From Ochotona curzoniae (taxonomy: Eukaryota; Chordata; Mammalia; Lagomorpha; Ochotonidae): 64,000 nt of DNA. Below are positions 45,275 through 57,534 of this stretch, one piece after another. The first letter of the stretch is position 1. Each line of letters starts with the position of its first letter. The position numbers and the translations under genes were made by a program. The stretch lies in assembly GCF_017591425.1 (NCBI RefSeq), contig NW_024467104.1, forward strand, positions 992,001 through 1,056,000. Reading direction: 5' to 3'. The notes under the pieces were generated by a model. That model did not search any database, was not told where the DNA came from, and worked only from the letters and a program-made list of their open reading frames with translations.

Positions 45275-45995
45275 CCACAAAGTGGTTACAATAAAAACCT
45301 AATTAATACTGAACCAGTGTATCATGAATCAAATCTTGCATTCCGATTTTATGCCTATCACAAACTAAAACTTATCATGTGAAGAAAATCAGGTTGACAG
45401 TAACTCATTCCTAATTTGGTCTGTTTTTTGTCAGAGAATTTGCATTATTCTGTTACACATTATCAACATACTGTAATGGGACAGTTATTGTTAAGTGGCT
45501 GTTACTGTTAACAGCAGAACATAGAAACAGGACACAGAATAGACAAAGAGTTAGGTTGATGGCTTCCTAATTGAATCAATACAAAAGTAGTATAAAATAT
45601 TTCTTGTGACTATAATGCTATGCAAGATAACTTTAATTAAACTGAAGAAAGTCATATGGCCTGCATGCAGTTAAGAGACGACTGCAATCAAGTCCCAAGT
45701 AAATTAAGAAAAAATGGACATTTTTTTTGCCTCAGTAATATTTTTTAAAAATTCACACTGCATAAGGCATTGTCACAAGACAGTGCATCAGCAAGTCTTA
45801 AGTCCTTCAAATTATTAAAACTTCCCTGTATTGTGTCATACAATAGATGTCATGGTTAAACGTAAAATCGTTGAAATGTTAGTTATTAAAACTTGAGGGG
45901 TAGCCATAAATAAACATCAGTTCGTTTATCTACTTATTATGTAAGTATAATAAACACTACTGAGTTATGTTTGGAAAACAAAAATTAAGGAAAAT
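45275..45995. other. Intergenic DNA, no gene seen
   Basis: AT-rich, no coherent frame or repeat recognised. Confidence 0.4.
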
Positions 45996-45999
45996 CAGG

Positions 46000-46295
46000 G
46001 ACCAGAGTTGAGGTATAATAGCTAAAACCACATTTGTGACATCAATATCTGATTCTGGCACCAGTTCATGGCCCAGCTGCTCCACTTCTGATCCCCATTA
46101 ACATACCTGGGAAAGCAGCAGAAAATGGTTCAAGTATTTAGGGACCTCTAAGCTGTGTCCTGGCTTCTAGCTTTCAACTGTCACAGTCCTAGTCATTGCA
46201 GCCATTTGGGAAATGAATCAATGCATGCAACAATCCCCTCTCTTTATCTGTCTTTCTCTTTCTCTACCTCTGTCCCTTTAAGTAAATAAATCACA
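46000..46295 (+). mobile_element. CSINE, old copy
   Basis: GGCCCAGCTGCTCCACTTCTGATCC, ACCTGGGAAAGCAGCAGAAAATGG, GCAGCCATTTGGGAAATGAATCAATGC, tail CCTTTAAGTAAATAAATC. Confidence 0.75.
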
Positions 46296-46424
46296 AACAT
46301 TAAACAAGTCAGACATGATCACTGCATATGCAAACCCAACAGTCCCATTTAAGATATATGCAGTCATTACTCAAATAAACAAAACTTGCAAACACAGAAT
46401 CTTATTCTTACTACTTCTTTTTTT

Positions 46425-46722
46425 ATATAAGATTATTTATTCTTATCTTTAGAGAAAGAGAAGGAAAAAATTCTCTCCCATTTGGTTGACCTCCCAAATG
46501 TCTGAAATGCTCAGAGCTGAACTGATCCAAAACTGAGAACCAGGAGCTTCTTTTGGGTCTCCCTTGTGCATAAACGGTCCCAAAACTTTGGGGCATCCTC
46601 TATTGCCTTCCCAGGGGTCACTGGATGAGAAGTGGAGCAGCTGAGATACAAACTGGCAACCACATGTGATGTTGGCTCCACAATGTGGGGGTTTAGCCTA
46701 TTGAGCCATGGTACTGACCCTC
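46425..46722 (-). mobile_element. CSINE, old copy, upstream of OR5I1
   Basis: Antisense: GATTATTTATTCTTATC tail, CCAAAACTGAGAACCAGGAGCTTC, GATGAGAAGTGGAGCAGCTGAGATAC, TTTAGCCTATTGAGCCATGGTACTGACC. With the plus-strand copy at 46000-46295 it forms an inverted pair ending about 200 bp before the OR5I1 start. Confidence 0.8.
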
Positions 46723-46930
46723 ATAGCTACTAATTCTTAGGATATATCTCTCTTAAAGCTTGTATTTGAAAAGAAAAAAAAAGTTATATTTGCTATTTGA
46801 TTGAACTTTTTTAAACAAATAAAATGGTCATTTATATATACATAAATATATATATAAATATATGATTTTTTTTTCTTTCCATCAATATCACGTTGTAGGA
46901 TGCTACAATAGTGACCAAAGGAAAAAGAAG

Positions 46931-47875
46931 ATGGAGTTTGTACTTGGGAATTACACCTTGGTGACTGAATTTGTCCTATTAGGCTTTCCAACGAGTCCGG
47001 AACTGCAGATTGTTCTATTCCTGGTATTTCTGTTGTTGTATGGTATGATACTAATGGGAAATATTGGACTGATCCTGTTAATCAGAGTCGATCCTCACCT
47101 TCAAACCCCCATGTACTTTTTCCTTAGCAACCTCTCTGTTGTTGACCTTTGTTACTCCTCAGTCATCGTTCCCAAAATGCTAATCAACTTCCTGTCAGAG
47201 AACAAAACTATTTCCTATCACGGGTGTGCTCTGCAGTTTTACTTTTTCTGTACTTTTGCAGATACAGAATCCTTCATCTTAGCTGCCATGGCATATGACC
47301 GGTATGTGGCCATCTGTAACCCTTTACTGTACACGGCTGTGATGTCTCGAAGCATCTGTGTGTGGTTGATTGTCTTGTCGTATTTTGGAGGCAACATGAG
47401 CTCCCTAGTCCATACCTCCTTTGCTTTTATTCTGAAATACTGTGACAAAAATGTTATTAATCACTTTTTTTGCGACCTCCCACCTCTGCTGAAGCTGTCC
47501 TGCACAGACACATCGCTTAACGAATTGCTCCTCTCCACCTACGGCAGCTCAGTGGAAGTCATCTGTTTCATCATCATCGTCGTCTCTTACTTTTTTATTC
47601 TTCTCTCAGTCTTAAAGATCCGCTCTACCAGTGGGAGGAAAAAAACCTTCTCCACGTGCGCCTCTCATTTGACATCCGTGGCCATCTATCAGGGGACTCT
47701 GCTCTTCATTTACTCCCGACCCAGCTACCTCTATTCACCCAACACTGATAAAATCGTCTCTGTGTTCTATACCATTATCATCCCCGTACTAAATCCACTG
47801 ATTTACAGTTTGAGAAATAAAGATGTCAAGGATGCAGCTAAAAAAGCTCTAGGATCCAAGGCAGATTCTGCATGA
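46931..47875 (+). CDS. OR5I1: Olfactory receptor 5I1 orthologue
   Basis: 314-codon intact OR, the same length as human OR5I1 as I recall it, and recognisable through stretches such as [59 protein letters not shown] and [12 protein letters not shown], which are particular to OR5I1. Start at 46931 (MEF): the frame stays open upstream to a Met at 46862, but a pyrimidine tract followed by TTGTAG (AG at 46897-46898) looks like the splice acceptor of the coding exon 32 bp before the chosen ATG, so the upstream Met is probably intronic. Landmarks: N-Y-T sequon at 7-9, PMYFFL at 60-65, Cys99, [12 protein letters not shown] at 120-131, loop-2 cysteines 171, 181 and 191, KTFSTCASH, and [21 protein letters not shown]. 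It should be a functional odorant GPCR. An inverted pair of SINEs sits about 0.2-0.9 kb upstream. Confidence 0.95.
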   Translation: MEFVLGNYTLVTEFVLLGFPTSPELQIVLFLVFLLLYGMILMGNIGLILLIRVDPHLQTPMYFFLSNLSVVDLCYSSVIVPKMLINFLSENKTISYHGCALQFYFFCTFADTESFILAAMAYDRYVAICNPLLYTAVMSRSICVWLIVLSYFGGNMSSLVHTSFAFILKYCDKNVINHFFCDLPPLLKLSCTDTSLNELLLSTYGSSVEVICFIIIVVSYFFILLSVLKIRSTSGRKKTFSTCASHLTSVAIYQGTLLFIYSRPSYLYSPNTDKIVSVFYTIIIPVLNPLIYSLRNKDVKDAAKKALGSKADSA

Positions 47876-48345
47876 AACAGAACATCCAAGAGTCATCTGA
47901 TTGCCAACTTCGTTAAATTGTGACTTCAGCAGCATAAGCACCAATCCCTGTAATAGGGATGCAAGTAAACATATGTTAACACAGCAAAGTAGCTTGAACT
48001 GTCTGCGTGTCTGTGTGTAGTGTGTGCTGCCGGTCTCATTCAACTCTAAGTTATTGAACAAGGAAAAATGTGATGTTGACATACAAGGACTGTACATTAC
48101 TTGACTTCTGATTATCACTTCGAGGAGATTTCACGGCATTTTTATGCCTTGGTAATTTTTTTTGTAAAGGTGAGAGAATTTATTAATCATCTTATTGATT
48201 GTCAGACAGTTAAAGAGATTCACACAATTGAATAGGAATAACTGGAAGTTTTAAACACTGATCCTCATTGGTATGGTATCTCATATGAATTATGTCTCAC
48301 AAATTTTGCTTTGCACACTGGAAAAAAATGGAATAAACATGAACA
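47876..48345. other. 3' flank of OR5I1
   Basis: No gene. No distinctive poly-A site could be chosen; AATAAA occurs at 48332-48337. Confidence 0.35.
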
Positions 48346-48349
48346 TTTT

Positions 48350-48600
48350 AAGATGGTGATTGAGATGTCCGCATCCCATATCTGAGTTCTGGGTCTCAGT
48401 CCCAGCACCAGTGTTCTAGTCTCAGATTTCTGCTAATATTCACTCAAGGGCAGTAGGTGAAGGTTCAAGTACTTGAATCTCGCATGCACAGGGTCCTTTA
48501 TCGAGATCTTGTTTCCTGGCCCAGCCCAAGACAGGTAGATCTTTGATTCTCAAGTTACGTGTAATATCTTTTCTCGAAACTTCTGACAAACACTGCTTCT
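48350..48600 (+). mobile_element. CSINE, degraded fragment
   Basis: GCATCCCATATCTGAGTTCTGGGTCTCAGTCCCAGC, GGGCAGTAGGTGAAGGTTCAAGTACTTGAATC, TCGCATGCACAGGG. Confidence 0.55.
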
Positions 48601-49235
48601 CCTTAGCTTTTGTAATGCTTTGGTAGGAAAAGAAGCTAAACACACAGCCACATGAGTATATGCAAGCAGAGTAATGGAAACTTAAATTTCAAATTTGCTG
48701 AAGCAGGGTTTACTTAGCCATAGATATGAAGAATCTCACTGAGCTTCTTTGCAGGGTAAGTCATCATAGCTTGCCATGTCAAATAAATTTTTAACATCTA
48801 GCAGTTATATTATCATCTGATCTGTAATATCTATCTTATTTTTGTTTTTTTTTTGTATAAGATAATTGTATCACTCTCCAAATTCATATCACCGATGACA
48901 AAATATAACTGCTGCCAACTATGGGAATAGTAAAAATTAGCATGTGCTTGTGTTGTTTTTTTAAGGCCCAAAGATGATTCCCATGAAAAAAATTAAACAT
49001 TTAGATAGATAAATCTTTGGCAAGGCTGTGGCAATTTATTAGACATTAATGATGCCATCCTCTGGAGCTTTCCGGATGACCTGCCTACTTCTTTGCATAG
49101 AACCCATCTTTTGTCACATGAGTCTACAACCCTTCCCATGTTCCTGTGACTGCATGATGGCTAATAAGGCTGAACTTACACTTTAGCTGTGGTGTAGATA
49201 ACATTTTCTGAGGCAGTTCACTTATCTGTAATTTG
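48601..49235. other. Intergenic DNA, no gene seen
   Basis: 49030-49230 is less AT-rich and unassigned. Confidence 0.4.
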
Positions 49236-49239
49236 ACAA

Positions 49240-49620
49240 TTTCCTCTGTGCTGAAGCCCATGTGGATAACAGAAGTAGAATTTAATTAATCCTATGAAAA
49301 TAAGAGGTTTGTGCCTAGAAACCATTAGCATACTGAGAAGTGAAGATACTTTGCATTACGCATCATTACTCTCAAATAAAAGATGTATTCCCAATAAAAC
49401 TGTCAAGTACATCTTGACAACAGAATATTGGAGTTTCTACCATTGTCTATACCTATAAAATCAGGATACACTTAAACAGCAGAATGATGAACTTGTGACT
49501 GTTTTGGAAGGCCTACACTACTGTAATAATATGGTGCTAATCTTTGGAGAGGGGAGGTTTGAATGGGGGCGGGGAATCCCTGAGCCTATGGAATTTTATC
49601 TTTTTTTTTTATGAAAAAGA
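49240..49620 (+). mobile_element. LINE-1 3' end
   Basis: AAGATGTATTCCCAATAAAACTGTC..CATCTTGACAACAGAATATTGGAGTTTCTACCATTGTC, GATGAACTTGTGACTG, GGGAATCCCTGAGCCTATGGAATTTTATC match, in order, the 3' end of the L1 at 4.75-4.95 kb. Confidence 0.75.
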
Positions 49621-49664
49621 GAAGAAGACACTAATAAGATGCCATTTTTGGACAATGGGCAAAC

Positions 49665-49925
49665 ATAGGTGCAATGGGTTAGATGCTGCTTGAGGTACTT
49701 GGTTCCCTAACAGTGTCCTCCTTTGAGGGTTTGCTCAGCACTCACTCAGCTGCCCATTGATGCACATCCTGAGAGACAACAGGTGATGGTGCAAGTAACG
49801 TGGAGCTTGTTCACCCAAGTGTAAGACTCCCATGGAGTTCTGGGTTCCTAGTTTCAGCTGGCCCATTTCTGGCTGTAGAAGGGCAACTGAGGAGTAAGCC
49901 AGCAGATAGAAAGTAAAGAGTGAGC
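49665..49925 (+). mobile_element. CSINE, degraded
   Basis: GGTGCAATGGGTTAGATGCTGC, CAGCTGCCCATTGATGCACATCC, CAACAGGTGATGGTGCAAGTAACG, GACTCCCATGGAGTTCTGGGTTCCTAGTTTCAGC, GAGGAGTAAGCCAGCAGATAG. Confidence 0.65.
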
Positions 49926-49929
49926 AAAA

Positions 49930-51375
49930 TGTAGATAAACAATATAATCATCAATTCAGTGAAATATGGGCAAAAACTAAGTTATCTGAAATTTGGTAAG
50001 AGGAAAATCAAAATGTAATATATATATAATATATATACTCTCTATAAATATAAATGTACTCTCTCGCTCCATATATATATATATATAATTAAATGTTCAA
50101 TAATTAAAAGAGATATTCCGATACATGCAGTTACATAGATGTACCTTGAAAATATTGTATCTTATAAAAGAAACTTGCAACAGAACTTCATATAAGGTGA
50201 ATGTCTTTCTGTTGTCAACAGGCAACTTGTATCCTCGGACACAGATAGTACTGCAGGCTGGGAGTGTTCTTGTTGGAATGATGCCAAATGTTAGGGAATT
50301 AGTGATGACAGTTACCCAACTTCATGAATATAGTCAAAATTCAAGCATTTTCTCTTAACATGTGACTCATATAATATAAAAACTTTGCAGCAAAAATAAA
50401 ATACATGTGTGTAATATTAACATAAGATGATGGAGAAAATTTTAAAAAGGAAGAAATAAAAAAAAAGCAATATGAAAGAAATTGAAAATTCTGGCGGAGC
50501 TGAGTATCATTAGACCCAAGCTTTGATTGGAGGAGGATTGAGACAGGATTGTACACTTAGTAGTGTGAACTAATTCCCAGTTTTCCTCCAACCAGGGATC
50601 AATTTGTCAGCTGTAACAATTTAAAGTCAAAACTTTGCAAGTGTTGTTAGTAAATACACAGGGGAAAATGCAGAACCAGAAGCATAAATAATCACACCAA
50701 AGCCTAAGGGAGGCAGAGAATGAAGTCCCACATGCGACCTGGAAAATAAAATGCTGTTCGTCTGGTGTTCAGATACAAGAACTGCCTGACCCAGGTAGGT
50801 TCCTCAATTTTCAGATTCAAATATATAAAGCCAGAAAAGATTAACTATAGAGACAATGAGACATTTCTGAATGAATCATCTGGGAAAATTATTCAGTTTA
50901 ATAAATTCTCCAACCTACACATCAAAAACCCTTTTCTTCAGAATTAACAGAATATGAATAATATATGAATTAAGGGATTTATTCATTTAGAGAAATACTT
51001 GATTTATCACATTACAAACACTAGTAGATACACATTCAGCTTCAGGTGAGCCACATACCATACTAAAATTTTTAAAATATCCCATATGTCCATCACTCAT
51101 GCTCCAAATCTGTGCATCAACAAGGAGACATAGATGCATACAGACATGGCACACCTCTTAGATGAACAGACCACAAGCCAAGTAATTCGATTCATTTAAG
51201 ACAGTGAACCATCATGGTACATATTTTAAATTCTCTCTCTTTCCTGTAGCATTCTCTACAATTACAAATATCATCCCTTAACATCAAAGTATTGAGTATT
51301 GTAACAAAATTAATATGTTTATATAGACAGGGTCAGTGATTACTATTTTATGTCTCATTAAATACTGAAGAAACA
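49930..51375. other. AT-rich intergenic DNA with (TA)n tracts
   Basis: (TA)n-rich runs at about 50022-50040 and 50070-50090. No gene seen. The OR5W pseudogene begins abruptly at the right edge. Confidence 0.5.
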
Positions 51376-51378
51376 TAG

Positions 51379-52089
51379 GCCAAGATTAGTAAGATGCTGG
51401 TGCACATATTTGCTACAGACAAGTCAATTCCCTTCTATGGCTGTGCTCTGCAGTTCTTCATTTCCTGTATCTTTGTTGATTCAGAGTGTCTGCTGCTGGC
51501 AGTGATGGCCTTTGATAGGTACCAGGCCATCAGCAACCCCTGGCTCTACACAGTCAACATGTCCAGCAAGGTGTGTTCCCTGCTCATGGCTGGGGTTTAC
51601 CTGGTGGGAGTGACAGATGCATTGCTACACACCACGTTGACATTTCGCTTGTGTTTCTGTGGCTCTAATGAGATCAATCACTTCTTCTGTGACTTGCCCC
51701 CTCTGTTCATTCTGTCTTGTTCTGACATACAACTCAATGAGCTGGCATTATTCACTGTGTTTGGATTCATTGAACTGAGTACTATCTCAGAAGTTCTTGT
51801 CTCTTACTGTTACATCATCTTATCAGTCCTAAAGATGCCCTCTGCTGAGGGGAGGCTCAAAGCTTTCTCCACCTGCACCTCCCACTTAACTGCAGTTGCC
51901 ATTTTCCAGGGAACTATGCTCTTCATGTACTTCAGACCAAGCTCTTCCTACTCTCTAGATCAAGACAAGATGACGTCACTGTTTTACACCCTAGTGATCC
52001 CCATGCTGAACCCTCTGATCTACAGCCTTCAGAACAAGGATGTGAAACAAGCCCTGGAAAGAGTGAAAAGCAGTATTGGTTTTAAATAG
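51379..52089 (+). pseudogene. OR5W pseudogene, 5'-truncated
   Basis: Open for 231 codons from an internal Met at 51394 to the stop at 52087-52089, but homology to OR5W receptors begins abruptly at about 51379, inside the loop before TM3. The N-terminus, TM1 and TM2 (about 80 codons) are absent, and the DNA upstream is not OR-like. An in-frame TAG lies at 51376-51378, and the join region has an extra TTAGTAAGA-like 9-bp insertion compared with the intact gene. Retained: Cys before TM3, [12 protein letters not shown], loop-2 cysteines, [10 protein letters not shown] and [19 protein letters not shown] (Arg to Gln in the normally fixed LRN). It cannot make a seven-TM receptor. The remaining reading frame is undamaged and long tracts are almost identical to the intact OR5W gene at 58.9 kb on the opposite strand, which points to recent sequence exchange rather than long decay. 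Confidence 0.9.
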
Positions 52090-52620
52090 TTACTTAAGAC
52101 AATACTTGCCTTCTTCTATTTTGCCTTGTTGTCATAAAATCTATTCTGCATATGTCTAATACATTTCCTAAGCTGCTTTAATTCAAATGAGGATCTTTAT
52201 TCCACATCATGCATAAAATATAGTTCTCCAAACTCCATTATGTTACTCCAGAATTTTTAGGATATCACCTGTGTGTGGAAAAATATCTTAGTCTTTGTAG
52301 TTTCATCAAAATTTTAATTATATTAAGAAAATTGTAGGTCTTGGTTATTTTGTATGTATGTATGTGTTGTAAAAATTATGAGTTCAGTAATTTCCATATT
52401 AATGGATTGTACAGTATAATGATTATAGCAGATACAACTAAGCACTAAAATAAATCTTAATAAAACTTCTTGAGCTCCTAAAGCATCTAATAAATTACTG
52501 AGGATACTTTGAAAAGCTCATGAAGAAATGAAATTAAACATTTATTTGTTTTGATGTATTTCAAATACACCAAAATAATTTTACTCCAAAATAAAGTCAT
52601 CTTTAGCTCATATTTTCCAT
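52090..52620. other. 3' flank of the OR5W pseudogene
   Basis: AT-rich, no gene or recognised repeat. Confidence 0.4.
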
Positions 52621-52624
52621 GAAT

Positions 52625-52925
52625 TGTTTTATATTTATTTTTAATTTAAAAGATAGAGGAATTTATGAGACAGAGGGTTGCGCACAGAAAGAATATCTTC
52701 CATTTACTCATTCACTTCTCAAATACCTACATTAGCTGAGACTAGACCAAGTTGAAACCAGAAAGTCTCCTGTGTTTCTGGCAGGGATCCACCTGCTGGT
52801 TCTACCATCTGCTGCTTCACAGAATGAGTGTCAGCAGAAAGCTGAAAGTAGAAGCACATGATTTTAATTCCATCTCTTCAGTTGAAATACAGATGTCTCA
52901 AGGAACAATTTATCTCCTGTGACTT
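52625..52925 (-). mobile_element. CSINE, old copy
   Basis: TTTATTTTTAATTTAAAAGATAGAGG, GAGACAGAGGGTTGCGCACAG, CATTCACTTCTCAAATACC, GTGTTTCTGGCAGGGATCC, GAAGTACACATG-like head end. Diverged. Confidence 0.55.
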
Positions 52926-53227
52926 CAATGTTTTTAATCCCTATGCTGCTAAATCCCATTCTTTTCAGTTCAATTGTGGATTATGACAAATATTATTTTT
53001 CATATAAAATATTGTCAATGCAATATGTAAAGAGTAAAATTATGATCGCCATCCTATATCTTGAATGCTTTCTTTTCCCTTAACCCTAAGCACGATCTCC
53101 CCCAAAATGGCATAACAATGATACATTTAAGTACATTGGTTATAACACAAAGTAATAACATTTGACTGCTCAGGAAGTAACAAAAGTGTTAAAGTCAGAT
53201 GCAGCAACATTTACTGTATATGGACTG

Positions 53228-53230
<3 letters not shown>

Positions 53231-53304
<74 letters not shown>
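53231..53304 (+). repeat. (CT)n-(CA)n compound microsatellite
   Basis: CT run at 53231-53286 (one GT interruption) directly followed by CA run to 53304. Confidence 0.97.
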
Positions 53305-53339
53305 GCAATGAAGAATTTGCCCACTGTCAATCTAAAACG

Positions 53340-53689
53340 CTTAATTAGTAAAATTTCCATACAAAACCCCAGATCCTCCTATAAAATAATAACCCCTCCT
53401 CAAGCCCAAAGCAATGGCACCTGGGCCTATCTTGGTGTGCCTGTGGAAGCCACATGTGTATCTTGAGGAAACCGCGTCCCCTTCTGGCCCCATCCTGCAT
53501 CAAACCCCGGATGTTCTGCAGTCCTGCCCCCATGCCACCTGTGCCTCCTCAGTTCCTCAGGTTTAATGACAGTCCAACACCTACCGGGTTGTCTCCCAGA
53601 AGGCGCCCTCTGCTCTGCGTTGCCTGCTCCCGCCTGTGGCCATTGTGGCCTAACAGGTGCCAAAAGGACATGGAGACCCTGGACACAGG
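53340..53689. other. GC-richer block left of repeat module A copy 2
   Basis: CpG-containing, proline-rich-looking sequence, probably internal sequence of the same endogenous retrovirus as at 0.5-1.4 kb. By position it would correspond to gag, but no zinc knuckle can be traced with confidence. Confidence 0.4.
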
Positions 53690-54075
53690 AGAGCAATTTC
53701 TCTGTCCTTAGCTCTAGCTCTGGCTCCTTTTCCTCCATTAGAGCGACCTTAGTGGTCTCTCAGGAGCCCAAAATTAGCTCAGGTAAAGACCATCATTCTT
53801 ACATGTGTACCTCTGATGGTGACTAATCCAAAAGTCTGAAGCATCCAGGAATAGGGAGGGGCTGGTCTATGACTGCTCAGCTGGTGCAGCTGGTCAGGCT
53901 CTCTATATGTCTGTGTTTACATGTCTCCCTTTTAAGTTTTCTGCTAGATTTACAGGCGTAGGACACCCTGACTTCTCTGATGCAGTGTTCATGCCTTCCT
54001 AACATGCTAAATTATCTGGGATTTCTCTGCTTACTTGCATAAGATTTCTGCTATCCCACTGTAAATAGATGGCTT
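53690..54075 (+). repeat. Repeat module A, copy 2
   Basis: Collinear with 1010-1400: CTTAGCTCTAGCTCTGG..CCTTTTCCTCCATTAGAGCGACC, TACATGTGTACCTCTGATGG, GAAGCATCCAGGAATAGGGAGGGG, TTTTAAGTTTTCTGCTAG, CATGCTAAATTATCTGGGATTTCTCTGC. Probably endogenous-retroviral. Confidence 0.6.
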
Positions 54076-54389
54076 GTTGGAACTACAAAGCTATTTGTCG
54101 CTTTGTTTATTTTGTCATATAGTTGTATGTTTCATTAAAATGAAAATTGGAAATAAATTTTCCTACGATAACTATTTCACTGTTTCATGAAACAATCCAC
54201 ATTCAGTCTCTGATGTTTATTGTCTTGCCTTGCAAGTCTGAGTGTTTGTGCATGGACACTAGCATTTTATGGTACAATTTCGTAGAAACTGGAATTCTCC
54301 CCAAACTCCCACCCTGGACAGCTTTTTCCCATGTCACTACAATTATAAAATCCTTCACAAGTCATGTTTTCTTCACTTGTTATTTAAGT

Positions 54390-54615
54390 GTGCCTGGACA
54401 TTGCTGGTTGAGACAATATCAGACAGTAGAGGATGGCACAAAGCGTTGGGACCCTGAACACAAGTGGGAGACCCCAAAGGAGTTCCTGTCTCCTGGCTTA
54501 AATCAACTTAGTTCTGGTCATTGGGGCTACTGGAGGTGTGAACCAGCAGATGGATGATATGTCTCTCTGTATCTCCTACTCTCTGTATTATCTGCCTTTC
54601 CAATTAAAAAATATA
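54390..54615 (+). mobile_element. CSINE, 5'-truncated
   Basis: CAGACAGTAGAGGATGGCACAAAGCGTTGGGACCCTG, AAGTGGGAGACCCCAAAGGAGTTCCTGTCTCCTGGC, GAGGTGTGAACCAGCAGATGG, tail CTGCCTTTCCAATTAAAAAATA. Confidence 0.75.
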
Positions 54616-54619
54616 TGCA

Positions 54620-55900
54620 TATGTAAATATATATCCATGTATATATATCCATATATGCAAACTTAATACAAAGATTTCTTTAAAAGACCAATAAGAATTG
54701 TAAAGTATGCAATTATTTATGCACTTTGCTGCTTCACATATTTTCAAGTATCTCTTGGACATTCTCCTGGCAATACAATTTTGCTTATGGTCTTTATTTT
54801 TCTTTGTTTCTCTTTTTTGGTGTTAATGAGATTTCTCTTGATGTCTATAAGGCAACATACTCATCTGGTGAAATTCAATGACATTGCTACAGTCTTAATT
54901 TTGGGAAAATTATTTGTAACATGTATGCCTTTTTTATATTCCATTAACAACTGTGTTGAATCCAACCCTAAAATGTCAAATGTACACTATTGAGAAATAA
55001 TTTGGAAGCAAAGCTCAAACCACATAGGTAAATTGACAATAGTTTTTCATTAGTTACCCAAGAGGTTGTCAGAATCTCTGGAGTTACAATTGGGCATATT
55101 CTCCTGAAATTTGCCAAGTCTTATTTTTCCTTCTGCTGCTTATTTTCCCTGGAGGAGCCAGGTTTCCTAAGGTTACATTCTATACTGAATGCAAACTCTA
55201 ACTTTACATAATGATGCTCCTTCAGCCCTGTTATTATATGGTTCATACAAAAATTGTATTACTGTGTAACTTATCATTAGGGAAAGCTCACTTATTTCCT
55301 ACAGATAACACATTATTTTTTAAACCTGGAGGAATAAGACAAGGGAGAGTTCAGAATTTCAGAGACAAGTGACTCGAAACAAGGGCAAACATCTGTACCC
55401 TAATGACTTTCATTGAACTGGGACAGTTATTGGTATTTAATAGCATGTCTGTCTCCACAAGAGGGGTTTTTGTCCAAATTCTTGAATCATTATCAAAAGA
55501 ATTTACCACCTATTTCTAGAGAAAAGTTGTCCAGAGAATTTAAAATTCTCTACTTCTGGATTTAACATAGTATACCTCTCATTTACTGTAATATTGAACA
55601 GTACTGAGAACTGTCCAGGGCCACTAAAAACTTGTGCCATGTCCAGGGACAAGGCTTGTGAGGTCATTCTTCCTGCCAATATGTTGCAAACAGGATATTG
55701 TTTAAATCTTGAGAAGACTGACAACTCAGCCAGGGTTAATTATTCCACTCATTTATTGATAGACAATTAAATTGTCCCTAGCTTCTTTATTGCTTTTTTC
55801 TTTTAATTTTCAGTTCACAAACAGATGTTCGGTGTCATATTATATTAAAAAAAATCTAGCTGATTGTATGGACAGACAAGGAACTAATGTTCCTCAAAAG
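54620..55900. other. AT-rich intergenic DNA, no gene seen
   Basis: Includes a TATATCCATGTATATATATCC low-complexity patch at 54628-54650. No coherent frame. Confidence 0.45.
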
Positions 55901-55904
55901 TGAC

Positions 55905-56157
55905 TCAATGGGCTAATCCTCCCTTTGCAAGCACCAGGATCCCACATGGGCATGGATTTGTGTTCTGGGTGATCCAGGATTATGGCCTGGGAAAGTAGAG
56001 GATTGCCCAAAGCTTTTGGACCCTGCACCCACTGAGAGACCCGGAGGAAATTCCTGGCTCCTGGCTTTGGTTTGGCTCAGACGTGGTCATTGCAGCAATT
56101 TGAGAAAATCTCCCTATCTTGTATCTGCCTTTCCAATAAAAATAAAGAAATCTTTTC
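55905..56157 (+). mobile_element. CSINE, diverged
   Basis: TTTGCAAGCACCAGGATCCCACATGGGC, GGCCTGGGAAAGTAGAGGATTGCCC, GGACCCTGCACCCACTGAGAGACCCGGAGGAAATTCCTGGCTCC, tail CTGCCTTTCCAATAAAAATAAAG. Confidence 0.8.
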
Positions 56158-56179
56158 AGAAAACCGAAATTGTAAGTAA

Positions 56180-56500
56180 TGATAATCACATATCAAAATG
56201 TTAACTTTGTTCATAAAGATTGCATTTTTTTAATTATGTATATTAGTTATCACTGAACAGTTTTCTTTTGGTGACTGGCATATTTCATGAAGCAAAACAA
56301 TTTCCAGTTGCATCCATTTTGTTGCAAATTATGCTATTTTATTATTTATTGTGATTCACTATTATTCTATAGTATGTGTATGTATTTATGTGTGTGTGTG
56401 TTTGTGTGTATACAACATTTTCTTCATTCAATCATTCGTTGATGGAAATTTGGACTGTTTTCAAACCTTACTGATAATTACAGGTCATCATTGAATAAAA
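56180..56500 (-). mobile_element. LINE-1 3'UTR fragment
   Basis: Antisense L1: TGGTGACTGGCATATTTCATGAAGC..TTTCCAGTTGCATCCATTTTGTTGCAAATTATG, then TACAACATTTTCTTCATTCAATCATTCGTTGATGGAAATTTGG. A GT-rich patch lies between. Confidence 0.8.
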
Positions 56501-56829
56501 CTGAAAATCAATCAAATAAATGGAAATATGCCACATATTATTAGACTGCAAAAATCAGTGTTACCTAATATCTGTATTACACAAAATAAAGATTTGGGAA
56601 ATCCTTGATCAAAATTCAAATATCTTTGTTCACAGAAATAGAAAAAAAAGTGAACACTTATTCACAGAAATGGAAATGCCAATATTTTATTTACAGAAGT
56701 AGAAACAGTCTGATAGATACATCATTTTTGGTTGCAAAAACAAAATAGCCTGTAGGCATCCCACCAAATGCTTTAAAAATTTGTAATAAAATGTTATTGT
56801 TAAAACATCATGATTTGGACATAAAATAG

Positions 56830-57530
56830 GCCTGCTGAGGGTTGGATTAGGATAGCCACTTCAAAAAGAGAATACATTTCTACAGGCATTTGAATTTTCA
56901 TAAAGGTGCAAAGATCACTAAATGTGGTTATAAAATCTCCTCTCTAATTATATTGGGCAAACCGAATGTTCACACATATAAGGGTGGAAAATGGAAACTT
57001 GTATCACACATTGTAAAAAGAAATCAAATCAAAATATGTTTAAAGACTAAGTATGATATTTGAATCAAAAAATAAGAGATGTAAATGCAGAGCAAGTCTT
57101 CATTTAGTTGGCCTAAGTATAGATATTTTGGATATGATTTCAAACACTCAGAAAACAAACATAAAACTAAACAAATGGGATTACATCAAAGACCTGGCAT
57201 AGGGGAGGAAATTGTATCATATAATGCATTTATTAATGAGTTTTAAAAATGTAAAGTGCTTGTATCACGAGAGAAATAAGGAATAGAGTGAAGGAAAATT
57301 CATGTTTCAGAAGAAAACATTATCAAATAATATGACAGAAAAAGCTGCTATCCAAAATATACCAAGAATCCAGACAACGGAACAAAAAGAAAATAACTGC
57401 CCTGCCAAAAATGAGCCAAGACCTTTAACAGACATTTCTTAAAAGAACAAGGCATTGGCCATTCAATGCCTTTAATTTGGAGAATTGTTATGAATAATCA
57501 CAACCATTTGCTTGTATAATTGGGATATAT
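56830..57530 (+). mobile_element. LINE-1 ORF2 C-terminal fragment
   Basis: Sense ORF2: AAACAAATGGGATTACATCAAAG (end of ORF2), GAAAAAGCTGCTATCCAAAATATACCAAGAATCC, GAGCCAAGACCTTTAACAGACATTTCTTAAAAGAAC. Full of stops. Opposite in orientation to the L1 piece just upstream. Confidence 0.8.
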
Positions 57531-57534
57531 TGAG

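Noticed and set aside
46862..46930. N-terminal extension of OR5I1 by 23 residues
   Set aside because: The extension crosses a pyrimidine tract and TAG acceptor typical of the OR coding-exon boundary, and the known protein starts at MEF.
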